In this document: positions 25,119 to 36,423 of the stretch, one piece after another | Layout of the letters: each line of letters starts with the position of its first letter | Numbering within the stretch: the first letter of the stretch is position 1 | Assembly (NCBI GenBank): GCA_024336345.1 | Contig: JANFOG010000004.1 | Location: forward strand, 1,240,001 to 1,304,000 | Direction: 5' to 3' | Source: Mariannaea sp. PMI_226 | Lineage: Eukaryota; Ascomycota; Sordariomycetes; Hypocreales; Nectriaceae | DNA: 64,000 nt | Position numbers and translations under genes: made by a program | The notes under the pieces: generated by a model | Told to the model about the DNA's origin: nothing | The model's input: the letters and a program-made list of their open reading frames with translations, nothing else | Databases searched by the model: none

Positions 25119-25388
25119 ACGGCTTTTTATGTAACGACTATTCTCATTTGATTGCCTGGTCCTTGGGGGGAAACGTTATAAAAAAAAAGTCACACAAAGG
25201 GGGGGTTTCGGGATGGGGAATTTCGGGTTATACATGTTCATACCAGCTCGCGACGTGACCGAGCATAACCATCGTGGAGTCAACTATCTTATTGACAACT
25301 TGCATCACCGCGCTTCTCTACTTTCCCCAGCGTCCTGGCTTAGTATCCCTTCTTCTTAGTGAATGTCAATGTTGAGCTGAGATGAGCC

Positions 25389-26122
25389 CTAGCCACTCAT
25401 GGTCACGTCCCCGTCGTGGCCCTTGTTGGCCGCCTGTCTCATCTCCAGCTCCAGTTGCGCACTGGGGCCGCCTTGGCGCAGCTCCTGGCGTGCAGGAGTT
25501 CCGAAGGAGTTTCCGTTGACGATTGACTTGGTGGTGCCATTGGGGTTGGGCGGCCGATCACTGCTGATATTCTCGCCGCGCAAACGAGCCTGTGTGGCTG
25601 TTGCGGCTGCCTTGATCTTCTTGAAAGGTACGGTTTTTGGGACTGTGTCCTCGAGAAACTCGAGATTGTCTTGGTGAGAGATGGCATTGGCTGGGGTAAG
25701 AGTCAGTAACAGGACATTCATATAGCTTGAAGTGGAAAGTAAGAAGGGCTTAGGGAACATACCAACATCCTTGTATTGGACGTTCCGACGTGGCTTACGC
25801 TCAGCCTTTGCCTGGGCTTGTGACTCGGTGGCTAGATGCTGAATAAACATTTCCTTGGAAAATTTAGTAGCCAGTATGAAGATGGAAACAGGAGAAATGG
25901 CTCACAGCAGCTAGGGTAATCACGAAGGCAGCATTGTTGGAGCAGATGTGGATATCAGGATCTTGACTGATAATCTTTTTCACCCTTGACACTGAATAGC
26001 CGTTAGATTTATATCCAGGATAAGAAGGCCGTGGGTATGGGAGTAATATAACACTTACGCGGGAGCTGAGTTTGACCAGTGGGCTCCTTTCTAGGAGGGA
26101 TGGCTGTGGTGTTGTAGGGCAT
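25389..26122 (-). CDS. dpb3: Histone-fold protein, Dpb3/CHRAC-15-like
   Basis: This is a CBF/NF-Y-type histone-fold protein of the kind found in DNA polymerase epsilon (Dpb3) and in chromatin-remodelling complexes. Four exons on the minus strand, 26122-26059, 25991-25906, 25853-25763 and 25690-25389, join in phase to 180 residues. The fold begins with LPLSRVKKIISQDPDI, continues CSNNAAFVITLAAEMFIQHLA and ends with RRNVQYKDVANAISHQDNLEFL. The C-terminal 70 residues are low-complexity and polar, ending DGDVTMSG. Histone-fold subunits act as heterodimers, here expected with a Dpb4-type partner that is not in this window. Assignment to Dpb3 rather than a second CHRAC-15-like paralogue is probable, not certain. 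The 5' end faces the CLC gene across 1.1 kb. Confidence 0.85.
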
Positions 26123-27265
26123 GGTGTTCTTTTTATGAACTAAGGTGAAGATGAAGACCACTGCGAAGGTGATGGAGATGTCTAGATATATGCTGTTTTT
26201 AGAATAGAGATAAGTAAATCTGAATACTAGTTAGCCCATGATTGGTAAATACATTAATGGTATGTAGGCATGATGTGACAATGTGTGTATGAACGGTTTG
26301 GTCGAAGCTAACGCTTATAGTATTGGCCAAAGCAGGGCTCAAAGATAGAAGCAACGGTTAACAGTATAGAGTCAAGTTACAAGTCTCACAGGATTCTCAT
26401 GCGAGATACCAGGATATGATGGAATGTAACTATCTTGAGCTGCAGTGTTCGCTTACCTAGGGGGCTGTGTATGTGTGAGAGGAGTCTCTTATTCAGGTCC
26501 AGGGGTCAGGAGAACAAGGTGAGGTATGGCAGATGAAAGCTATAATAAGGGTTATGGGACGAGATACAGGTGGGTGAAAGAAGGAGATGTTGTAGAGATA
26601 TTGCGGGTTGAATCGCAGGTCGTAGACATAGAGAAGAGTTGCAATCAGGCGCCGGCTGGATCCTACTTCTGTGCCAAGTACGTAAGGTGCTTGGTAGTGC
26701 ACTGAGACTGACACGCGAGCCCACCCACCTCGAGCAAAGGTACATCTCTACTGGCCTATTTTCCCCTGTGCCAAAAGGTACCTTCACCAAGGACACTAAG
26801 CGCGATGACCCTCTGCAACCACTAAACGCGGTGCTGTGCTGTGCTGTGGCTTGACGTGAGCTTCCAGCCACATTCGAAGCTCCCGCCCTGTCTGTTGGAA
26901 CACAGGCCAGGCTAGCACCTCCCTCTGTGCACATGCGCATGGATCAACTAGCTTGAACCATTACGACAGACCAACCACAGCCGCCAGGAGCTGCAACTCA
27001 TACATATTTCTTTTGGATACTGCCTACACGACGAGAAACGCGCAACGCACATTTCCTCTTCAAACAGACATCTAGCTTGTGCAACTTCATATTCATTCTC
27101 GTCGTCTGATTTTCCTGGTACAAACTTAATACGGAGGCACACGCTTGATCTATACACCTGTCCGAGACCTAGTCAGTTTCGCACTCAACCGCTCTCTGCC
27201 TTGCGCAGTCGCTTCATCTTCAGCCGCCCCCCCGCAACCGCAACAATGCTTGCCAAGCCTACGCC
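26123..27265. promoter_or_regulatory. Divergent promoter region DPB3/CLC
   Basis: This 1.1-kb region separates two divergently transcribed genes and must hold both promoters. No coding sequence is convincing. The seven-codon upstream ORF at its right end is listed separately. Confidence 0.5.
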
Positions 27266-27269
27266 ATGA
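27246..27269 (+). promoter_or_regulatory. Upstream ORF overlapping the CLC start codon
   Basis: ATG at 27246 opens MLAKPTP and stops at TGA 27267-27269. The stop overlaps the main start codon in the tetranucleotide ATGA. It is the nearest ATG upstream of the inferred CLC start. Confidence 0.5.
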
Positions 27270-30039
27270 ATCCAAGATCGCCATCCTTCAGCAGCCTAAG
27301 GCCTATGGCCGCAATGCGTCGCGCCTCCTCCATCTCCTCCAGGCTGTCTTCCGCCGTCTCCAATGCTGAGCAAGGCGAGGAACCTACCAACAATTCTGCA
27401 CATCAAGGCCTGATTGAGGAGGAGATTGCGGAAATCAAGAGATATGAAGTAAGTCCTAATTTGAAGGAAATATCAGCAGGTTGAAACTAACTCAGTAATC
27501 TGTTCTCTATTAGGACTTTTCTACAATAGGTACATCATCGCATGCGCCCTTCCTCGATCCAGCAGCAAAATTCGAATTTCGAGAACTGACATCTATCGAT
27601 AGATTGGGTACAAGATGCATCACGGGAACAGGCGAGGCGCAAAGCCCGGAGAAGACAGGCGGCTGGCCTTTACGACCGAGGGCAGATAGGCTGGAGATAT
27701 CACCTGTGGAGAAGCTACGACGCTGCGCAAGGCTGGATCGTGGTGACTCTAATTGGTGTCGCCATTGGACTAAATGCGGCACTACTCAACATTATTACCG
27801 AATGGCTGGCTGATATCAAGATGGGCTATTGCACAGCTGGCTTCTACCTCAACGAGGCGTTCTGCTGCTGGGGGGAAGAAAGCGGTAGGTTGCGAGTTTG
27901 GGACGAGACATCTCTCTGATCAAAGCTGACCTCGATAGGATGTTCTGACTGGCACCGATGGACGGGTCTCGCGCCTCTGAACTACTTTATCTATTTTGTT
28001 TTTGGTGTATGGGTTTCCTACTGCGGTTTAGTACTTACCACTGCTGACATGTAACTCTTCTCTAGACCTTCTTTGCCTTTGTTGCCGCTACTTTGGTCAA
28101 ATCCTTCGCACCCTATGCTGCTGGGTCGGGTATCTCTGAGATCAAGTGCATCATCGCTGGCTTCGTCATGAAGGGATTTCTTGGCCTGAAGACTCTACTC
28201 ATCAAATCACTCTGCCTTCCTCTCGCCATTGCATCTGGTCTATCCGTGGGCAAGGAAGGCCCCAGTGTGCACTATGCAGTGTGCACAGGCAACGTCATCT
28301 CCAGGCTTTTCAACAAGTACAAGCAAAACGCATCAAAGACTCGCGAGATCCTGAGTGCCTCAGCTGCGGCCGGTGTCGCTGTGGCATTCGGCAGTCCTAT
28401 CGGTGGCGTTTTATTCTCGCTTGAAGAAATGTCCAGTTACTTTCCTCTCAAAACTCTCTGGCGCAGCTATTTTTGTGCTCTAGTTGCAACTGCAACGCTG
28501 GCGGCCATGAATCCTTTCCGAACCGGCCAGCTGGTCATGTTCCAGGTCGAATATAAGCACGACTGGCACTTTTTTGAGATTCTATTCTACGTTTTGCTTG
28601 GCATTTTTGGCGGCCTCTATGGAGCCTTTGTTATCAAGTGGAACTTGCGTGTTCAGGCATTTCGAAAAAAATATCTTGGTCAATATGCGATCTTGGAAGC
28701 GACCTTGCTTGCCGCAGGAACTGCGGTTCTTGCTTATCCAAACGCCTTCTTGAAGATTGACATGACTGAAAGCATGGAAATTTTATTCTCGGAGTGCGGC
28801 GGCGGGACAGAGTCCTATCACGGGCTCTGCAATGCAGACGAGCGAGTCTGGAACATTATCTTGCTACTTGTAGCGACAGTCCTACGAATCGGTCTCGTTA
28901 TTGTTTCGTACGGATGCAAAGTCCCTGCTGGTATCTTTGTTCCCTCAATGGCTATTGGAGCCTCGTTTGGTCGAAGCGTTGGTATTATTGTGCAGGCTCT
29001 TCACGAGGCGAACCCACAGAGCGTTTTCTTCTCAGCTTGTAAGCCGGATGAGCCTTGCATCACCCCTGGCACATATGCGCTCCTAGGAGCTGCTGCCGCG
29101 CTCAGCGGAATAATGCACATTACTGTGTCAGTTGTGGTCATTATGTTTGAGCTCACCGGCGCTTTGAACTACATTCTGCCTACCATGATTGTTGTCGGCG
29201 TTACGAAGGCTGTCAGTGAGTTATTTGGGAAAGGAGGTATTGCGGACCGTATGATCTGGTTTAGCGGGTTCCCCTTTCTCGACAACAAGGAGGAGCATAA
29301 CTTTGGAGTGCCAGTCTCGCAGGTTATGAGGACCTCAGTAGTCACCGTGCCCGTTCATGGCTTGACTCTGGGTGAAGTCGAGCAGTTACTGGCAGACGAC
29401 CGATATCAAGGCTTTCCGGTAGTGGAGGATAATAACACCAAGACCTTGGTTGGATATATCGGTAGCACAGAACTGCGGTATGCTATCGACCGTGTTCGTC
29501 GAGGTCAGTCGGCGAGTAGCACAGCGAAATGTGTCTTCTCACCATCACCTGCAAACCACCCCCCAACAACGCCGATAACACCAGCGGTCTTTCATGCAGG
29601 CGAGTCATCTAGCTCCCCGATGCTTGACTTTAGCCGCTATGTTGACTCAACACCCGTCACGGCCCATCCCCGTCTGGCACTTGAGACAGTCATGGAGCTG
29701 TTCCAAAAGATCGGCCCCCGAGTCATCCTCATCGAGTACCACGGCAAGCTTACCGGCTTGGTAACGGTGAAGGACTGCCTGAAGTATCAGTTCAAGGTGG
29801 AGGCTGCCGAGAACCCCAAGGACGACCATCGCATCGTGGAAGGACAAGAGCAGGTCTGGAATCTCTTCCGCAGAGCGGGCTTCTGGGTCTCAGGGAAATT
29901 ATTGAATTGGTCCGGTGGAAGAATTCGATTGACCAATTCGCCAGACGAGGAGCTGACTCGTGGGCGAGGCGAACCTATCCTAGATGGCGATGAAGATGAC
30001 GAAGACGAGGGCCTAGAGTTGGAAAGCCGGCGACAATAA
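27266..30039 (+). CDS. CLC-family chloride/proton exchanger
   Basis: This is a eukaryotic CLC transporter of the endosomal/vacuolar type (ClC-3/4/5-like; yeast Gef1 is the relative). Five exons, 27266-27448, 27514-27529, 27603-27884, 27939-28006 and 28066-30039, give 840 residues; the second exon is only 16 nt. Filter and pore motifs are GSGISE, GKEGPSVH and the helix around VPAGIFVPSMAIGA. The gating glutamate is Glu247. The second glutamate of SLEE, Glu304, is 57 residues later, as in ClC-5, which supports proton-coupled exchange rather than a channel. Two CBS domains follow, near residues 600-655 and 710-765. The tail is acidic. It probably acidifies or balances charge in endomembrane compartments. 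It converges with the TMEM42-like gene (208 bp between stops). Confidence 0.95.
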
Positions 30040-30247
30040 ACTAGATGGATTTTATTTCGGGTTCTGCTATTGTTTGTATCTGGGATGCACCGTTTAGATG
30101 GCGCTGGGTTCTGTGCTGGCGTTATGAATGGATGACATATTCAAGGTATTCTAAAATCAACACATGAATGTCAGGCAACAGTCTGTCAAAGTTCGTGTTA
30201 TCACTGATACAACTGCGTATTACATTGTGCCGAGTCTCTCTGCTTCA

Positions 30248-30817
30248 CTATCGTACCAAAGGAGATGAATCATCATTCTCATCGTCCCCACCTGAATCCT
30301 CCGTGACAGTTTCTTTCTTGTCGCCCTCATCTTTGCTCCCAATAACTACGTTGCCTGCAACCAACAGCGCAGCTCCAGCCCACCAAAGCGGCGGTAGCGC
30401 CTCGGAGAATATGACGAAGCCAAGTAGCGCAGTCACGACAAAGTTGGTCGACGTGTTCATGATGGAAACTTGCGTAGTGGACGTCCCACGTGCGAGAGCT
30501 GTTGTAAATAGTGACCACATCTACGAAAATGATTTTTGTTCGTTAGTACCATGTTAATGTTTGAAAAGGATTGGTCTGCAGAGAAACTTACCACGCCATT
30601 GAATGAGAGGTTGAGGATGAAGAAGAGCTAATAAGTGTGAGCTTTTGGGGATTAGTCTCGAGAGGATGTATATCCATGGCAACTTACTACGCGGACAACA
30701 ATTTCAACATATTGCTTCATCGACGAGAGGCCGAAAGTATCGGCGATCATGTTGGATAAACTCGAAGTGAGCTCGGTGGTAGTGCTAAGCAGGTTGGTTT
30801 AGTATGATGAATGTCTC

Positions 30818-30848
<31 letters not shown>

Positions 30849-31119
30849 ACACACACTCTCTCTCTCTCTCTTTCTTGGAAACGTATTCTATGTAGGAACA
30901 GGTTCAACAGCGGAGGAAATCGACTTACAGCTTCGCAAAGACGCCATTGAAGGCAGCACAAGCGCCACTGGCCACGGCATAAAGGATCCATTGCCCTGAG
31001 CTGCTCCAAGAGCCAGGCGAGGCCACTGTTTCAGCAGAAGTCTTGCCATCAGCCGTCGTGTCCGATGAAGAACCAGCAGGTGAGGATTTCTGGGCCGCAA
31101 CCTGGCGCTTCCGAACCAT
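30248..31119 (-). CDS. TMEM42/EamA-like small membrane protein
   Basis: This looks like a half-size drug/metabolite-transporter-superfamily protein of the TMEM42 type. Four minus-strand exons, 31119-30929, 30784-30688, 30627-30592 and 30520-30248, join in phase to 198 residues; the third exon is only 36 nt. About 45 hydrophilic N-terminal residues precede four hydrophobic segments: WILYAVASGACAAFNGVFAK, a segment around VEIVVRVLFFILN, NFVVTALLGFVIFSEALPP and LWWAGAALLVAGNVVIGS. The FVIFSEALPPLWWAGAALLV block is the EamA-type signature. The C-terminus is acidic. The substrate is unknown, and such small members may dimerise. The first intron (144 nt) carries a compound microsatellite. Start chosen as the first ATG of the frame. 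Confidence 0.8.
30814..30875. repeat. Compound TC/AC/TC microsatellite in an intron
   Basis: A TC run (30818-30834), an AC run (30838-30857) and a second TC run (30858-30873) follow each other. All lie in the first intron of the TMEM42-like gene, where the transcribed strand reads GA, GT, GA, and end about 30 nt before its splice acceptor. Confidence 0.9.
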
Positions 31120-31672
31120 GGTGAGCCGACGTTTCGTATTTGTAGAATGAAGAAAGGTGTTTGTATACGCGATGGACGATTTATTGAGGTAGAATGCTCC
31201 CCCGGTGTTGGTGACAACTCGATGCTCAGATGCTGATGGGCTCCGCTAACTCCTTAGTTGGGCGTTGTGGCTAGGCTTGAAACAGTGGAGTCTCTCAACA
31301 TGGAGCGGACATATCCTGGGAGACAACAACGTCATGAACTTGGGGGCATTACCAGCGGGTGATAAACGATTCATACAGAGAAAAGTTCAATTGAAGCATA
31401 ATTCTAAAATGTTGGAAACTCGTGCCTAGGGGGGATTCGAAAAAAAAAATCTAATCCGAAGAAACCTCCGCGAGACGTGATATCCGCCCAAACGGGCTTT
31501 ATGTCCTAGCAGAACCCATTTATCCCTTGACATATCCTGTCCTTGTGTGTCTGTGTGTGTGTACCAGAAATTCATCCCTAAGACGCCGCCCAAATGCAAA
31601 TCCTTTAACACCTGCTTTATCGCCTCTGTACGGTAGCGGAAAAAGTCCAGAGACCTCTCTGCTTTATTGGCT
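31120..31672. other. Intergenic region TMEM42-like / TFIIA gamma
   Basis: No gene is visible. It should contain the TMEM42-like promoter and the 3' end of the TFIIA gamma transcript, which run in the same direction. Confidence 0.45.
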
Positions 31673-32176
31673 CTACTGCTCCGGCTTCTTGGCATTGCAA
31701 CTAACAATCTTCACCTTGTCCGCCGTCACGGACTGGGCGCCGTTGTCCATCTTGAAAGTCACGTTCTTGATCAAGAAGGTCCAGACTTCGTCGCAGAATC
31801 GGTAGGTATCGAGACTGCCCTGTATACGTTCGATGCCATGTCAGTCAACTTGCACTGCATATGAAGGGTAATCCTTGAATGCCCTCTCAAGTCCTCTCCA
31901 AGTTTAAACACCCACCTTGAACTGGAGTCGCGCCTTAACGTTCTTCTGCAGGGCTTCCGTGATGGCCTGGTCAAAATTGCCCAAGATCTTCATCGCCAGC
32001 TGCGGGTTGATTCGTTCATCACTGATTAGATCGTCGAGCGTGTCGGTCAGGGCGAGTCCGATGCTGCGAAGGGAAGCCATGTTAGTCTTGGTGTGGACCT
32101 ATGAACGTTGAGCAAAAGCGGCCCAGTACCTGCTACGTCGGTACAGCTCGTAAAACGATTGCGCAGTCGTAGCCAT
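31673..32176 (-). CDS. toa2: Transcription initiation factor IIA gamma subunit
   Basis: TFIIA gamma (Toa2) binds TFIIA alpha/beta and stabilises TBP on promoter DNA in the Pol II pre-initiation complex. Three minus-strand exons, 32176-32130, 32063-31916 and 31819-31673, give 113 residues, the normal length. The N-terminus [20 protein letters not shown] and [20 protein letters not shown] form the conserved helical domain. [20 protein letters not shown] and TFLIKNVTF form the beta-barrel half. Introns are 66 and 96 nt with normal borders. The gene is divergent from VMA16 over a 479-bp shared promoter region. Confidence 0.97.
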
Positions 32177-32655
32177 CTTGTCAAATCAAAGTCCTTTTTC
32201 GAGTCTCCTTGAATTTATTTGTGCTCGGGCTTGTTTGCAAGAAGCTGTTTGGTATGCGATATGAAGCGGACTTTGGTTCAAGTTGCTTGTCAGGGCGAGG
32301 TTACCTAGGCGCCAGAGGAATTAAGGTAGGGAGGGGGCCTGGTTCCAACGCCGAGAGCGCAACGATGACTCAGCAGGCCATGTACCTGTGTAGCGGTTGC
32401 ACATGCACAATGTACTTCTGGTTGCCACATCACACTAGCCTCAAGTCACCAGCCTCACATCATGTGACGTCGGTACAATTCCCAGCTGCCTAGCCTAGAG
32501 ATTACAGTAGCCGCATCGCCAGGGCCAGCTTAGACAGGAGCTCTTGGACAGCTCTCTTTCAAAGACCCAACCAACGAAAAATCAATAACCCTCCTACATC
32601 GACGTCTCTTCGCTCAATCTCCGATCGTCGATACAGACAGTTCGAACCTGCCGCC
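32177..32655. promoter_or_regulatory. Divergent promoter region TFIIA gamma/VMA16
   Basis: 479 bp separate two divergent start codons. A TGACGTC half-palindrome (CRE/ATF-like) lies near 32464. A BoxB-like GTTCGAACC near 32640 has no tRNA folding around it. Confidence 0.45.
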
Positions 32656-33512
32656 ATGAGTCTCACGTATGGATTAGGCGGCATTGGGTCGTTCCTCACC
32701 CTGGTGGGAGCGTGTACGCGCATCCTTGACTCCCTTGGTTGAGCATTTGAGTGCTAATGGCTTGCTTCAATAGATATGCTCTTCACGGGCAGCGGCGAGG
32801 CTTTCAACGTTGGCGCATTCCTAGAATCAGTGTCTCCCTATGCTTGGGCTGACCTGGGCATCGCTCTTTGCATCGGTCTCTCTGTTGTCGGCGCAGCTTG
32901 GTGCGTTTTTCTTACTCTCCAAAACCTCTCCCCTCCCCGTCCACGATGACGATGTCCCTTCATCGACCTCCACATTCGCGCCTTGTCCTTACAACCTTCC
33001 TCACCATCTAACATTGTCTTTCAGGGGTATCTTTATCACCGGCTCGACTATCCTCGGCGCTGGCGTCAAGGCCCCGCGTATCCGAACCAAGAACTTGATC
33101 TCCATTATCTTTTGCGAAGTCGTCGCTATCTACGGCGTCATCATGGCCATCGTCTTTTCGGCCAAGGTTGAGCTTGTGCAGGGCCCCGAAATCTACTCCG
33201 CCGAAGCCTATTATACCGGATTCGCTCTCTTCTGGTCTGGCCTGACCGTCGGACTCTGCAATTTGATTTGCGGTGTCGCCGTTGGCATCAACGGAAGTGG
33301 TGCTGCCCTGGCTGATGCTGCTGATGGAACGCTGTATGTTGATCCCTTTGCGGAACATATTAGCCGCGACTTTATTTCTGAATGCTGACAATTGGAATAG
33401 ATTCGTCAAGATTCTCGTCATCGAAATCTTCAGCTCCGTCCTTGGACTGTTTGGTCTCATTATCGGCCTTCTCCTCTCTGGCAAGTCTCACGAGTTCGGC
33501 TGGTCCAATTAA
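32656..33512 (+). CDS. vma16: V-type ATPase proteolipid subunit c'' (Vma16)
   Basis: Vma16 is the larger proteolipid of the V0 rotor that carries protons across the vacuolar membrane. Four exons, 32656-32713, 32774-32900, 33025-33333 and 33401-33512, give 201 residues, slightly shorter than yeast Vma16. It has five predicted membrane segments. The essential buried acidic residue is Glu93 in [12 protein letters not shown]. Other family blocks are [20 protein letters not shown] and [13 protein letters not shown]. The small third intron separates DGTL from [10 protein letters not shown]. It sits head-to-head with TFIIA gamma and tail-to-tail with cnxE. Confidence 0.96.
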
Positions 33513-33850
33513 AACAACTTCAAATCGCGGTGGCTTCGCCGCTGTCAACAGTTTTCTCTGCTCCTACCACGATGGAGTCTACGCAATGCATTGCGCCAAT
33601 AATATTTGGTCTGGCGTTTTGGAAGAATGGCTATGGAGGATGTGTTTACGATTGTACCAGTATCCCCTGAGAGGTGGCAGTGTACATCAAATGGAGGTGA
33701 AATGCAACTATGTTATGCAAGGATCGCGGTATTATCTAGGAGGATTCGGCATGTATGTCTCGATAAATTACAAGTTCTTTATGGAGGTAGATCAATCATC
33801 GTTTTTCGCGTCGCCGAACGGTCCTTTAACCGAAGCAAACAAGAACCGTC
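33513..33850. other. 3' intergenic region VMA16/cnxE
   Basis: 338 bp between two convergent stop codons. No gene or clear hairpin is visible; it should hold both 3' untranslated regions. Confidence 0.45.
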
Positions 33851-35985
33851 CTAGGTAGGGCGAACAGAATTCAATAGCAATACGTCAACTTTTTCCCCCT
33901 TCTTGACGATACCCGCGCCGCCAGGTATACAAGCCAGAGCGTTTGCGGATCTCAGGCTACCCACCTTGGAACTGCGTTGGCCGCCTGTACTAGTAGCTGA
34001 AAGAAGGCCATCTTTACCTATGGTCACTACCACGCGATGATATTCCGGACGGGGATCCATGGTGAAATCATGTGCAAGTATCGCAGGAACCTTGGGCAGA
34101 CCGACAGGAGTTACACCTGACAGCTTGTGGAGAGATGGAAGCACAAAGAGGTGGAAGGTAACCAAGGCCGAGGCCGGGTTGCCTGGCAGCGAGAAGATGA
34201 CCTTTTGAACGTGATTCCCATCGTTGTCCTTGACTGGGACTGTTGCAAAAGTCGTTGGCTTGCCTGGTTTCATAGCAACGCGTCCAAAGTGGATGGTGCC
34301 TCCAAGGGAGCGCTCGATGGTAGGTTTTAGGAGGTCAAGCTCGCCCATTGATACACCACCGCTTGTGATGAGGATGTCTGCCCGGCGAAGGCCGTCGCGT
34401 AGAGTCTCTTCCAATGTGCCGGGTTTGTCCTTGGAAATTCCCAGGTCTACGACCTCGAAGCCCCATTCTTGAGCGGCTGACATGAGAGTGATGCGATTTG
34501 TGTCGCGGACTTCCCCAAGCCTCATAGGCCCTGGGCGATCATGCTCAATAATCTCGTCGCCAGTGGACAGGATGCCGACAACGGGGCGACGGAATACCTT
34601 CACTTCGCCAACGCCGACTGCCGCTAGGAGGCCGACTTCACCTCCCACACCCGTAATGGATTCTCCTTTATTCAAAATGGTGGTACCTTCTTTGATGTCA
34701 CTGCCGATTTCACGGACATTCTCCCCTTCTTTGACCCCTTCAACTTGGATTTCAACCTCCTTTTCCTCCTTGCCGTCATCAGTCATGGTTTTGAGAACAG
34801 TGTCTTCCACCATGATGACACTAGTTGCCCCGGGAGGTAGAGGAGCGCCTGTGGTAATTCTTGCAATTTCATTCTCTTTGAGCGTTCCGATTTCACCAGG
34901 TGCGGCGTGCGATACAGCTGTAACGGGAAAGACTCCCTTCAGCTGACCATCTTTGGGGACGACGACGGCATATCCATCGACAATACTTGCTCGGAAAGCC
35001 GGCACATTCTCCTTAGCCTTTACGTCCTCAGCTAGGACCGAGTTGATGATGCTAACGTCAACTTTTGCGGTATGAATCTGAGCCTCTGGTGTGTGCTGAT
35101 CAATGAGGGAAAGGGCATCTTCTACGGAGTGCATCGCGAATGGCGATTCTCGATGTCTACGGGACGGGCCAAGTGAGGGATCATTTGAGAGAGCACTTGG
35201 ATTTGTGTGCCGGACCAGATTCCCATGCCCGTGCCCGTGGCCATGACCATGGCCATGGTGGTGGTGGCAGTGATGTCCCTGGTGGCCGGTTTTTGACTTT
35301 CCTGTGACAACACCAGCTTCCGATTCCAGCTTCTTCATACCTCCCGCGTGAAGTTGCCTTGAGTTGGCACCGGAGGCCTGCACGCAGGCATGAGGTAGAA
35401 GCTTGATGATAGCTTGGAGATTCTCCGTTGCACCTTTGGGAGACCCTGGAAGGGTAATGATGATGGATTTGTTCCGGACGCCAGCAACGGGACGAGACAT
35501 CATTGCAACTATGTGACTGAATCAGTTCCATGAAATAAAAAGGAATTTTTTCTTTTTTTTCGTAGAGACTTACATGGAGTCACTTGCAGAGAAGATGCAA
35601 GCATGCCATGAACTAGACCTGGAGCTTGTCGATGGAGCAAGGGAGAAACGGCCTGTCACGACGAATGTTAGCCAGCCCGGCTTGGTTATATTTCATAAGG
35701 CAGTGAGCAACTCACTTCCGGAGTATTATCCGCGGTTGCGAACCCCGTTCCTCCAGTGGTCACGATGAGGTTGATCTCCTCTGGCCCATCGGCCCAAGTC
35801 GTTATCTGCCTTTGAATCTGGAGAACATCATCAGGAACAATCTTGGTCTCTACTACTTCCCATTTTCCATCGCCCTCATCAGCTAGCACTTGCGCAAGTG
35901 CGGGGCCTGAGGCATCAGTAGAGGCGTCCCGGGAAGCTGTATCTGATACCACGAGCAAGGTAGCTTTCAACGGAGCTGATGCCAT
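33851..35985 (-). CDS. cnxE: Molybdenum cofactor synthase CnxE (MogA-MoeA fusion)
   Basis: CnxE (gephyrin-like) adenylylates molybdopterin and inserts molybdate to finish Moco, needed for nitrate reductase and related enzymes. Three minus-strand exons, 35985-35716, 35652-35574 and 35508-33851, give 668 residues. The upstream frame is open but its first codon is TTG; the ATG at 35985 gives the expected MASAPLKATLLVVSD start. The N-terminal MogA-like domain has TTGGTGF (residues 77-82) and, across exon 2/3, TPFAMMSRPVAGV and LPGSPKGA. The MoeA-like domain follows from about residue 235, with ITTGAPLPPGA, STGDEI, GGVSMGE and LPGNPAS. Between them is a His/Gly-rich linker at residues 192-211 (35225-35284). 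The gene is divergent from POP5. Confidence 0.95.
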
Positions 35986-36423
35986 CGCAATCAGTGACCC
36001 AGGGTAGATAGCTTTAGCAGCAGTATCCAAAAGAAACGAAATAGAGAAGATGTAGTTAATATTTGATAGTATGTGTTATATGGCAATATCACGACCACTT
36101 GACAGTCAACTTGATGAGATCGATCATCGGATTTTTATCTCATGGACTGCAACAACGTGGAGGGTCGGTGATGCTACGGCCCAGACGCGGGGAAGCTGCT
36201 GATTATGTAGTTCGACCACGGCCCCACGACTCGGCGTTGAGTGGGGCTGCGCATTTCGAGAGGCCGACCGACCAACGCAAACCAACACACGCAAACTAGC
36301 CTCGCACGTTCCTCACGACGAATCTCAAAAGCTTCAACGTCCAGCCTTCTCATATCTCAGCCTCATCCTCAGCCTGACTCTTTCCCACATCAACGTGTCT
36401 TTCATCACACGTCGAAGCTAATC
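35986..36423. promoter_or_regulatory. Divergent promoter region cnxE/POP5
   Basis: 438 bp lie between the two start codons. The cnxE frame stays open for a further 45 nt here but without an ATG. No other clear site. Confidence 0.45.

Noticed and set aside
32635..32650. GTTCGAACC resembling a tRNA B-box
   Set aside because: Flanks do not form a T-stem and no A-box or acceptor stem is present; it lies in the VMA16 leader.
35986..36030. N-terminal extension of CnxE
   Set aside because: The first codon is TTG; the family start MASAPLKA corresponds to the ATG at 35985.
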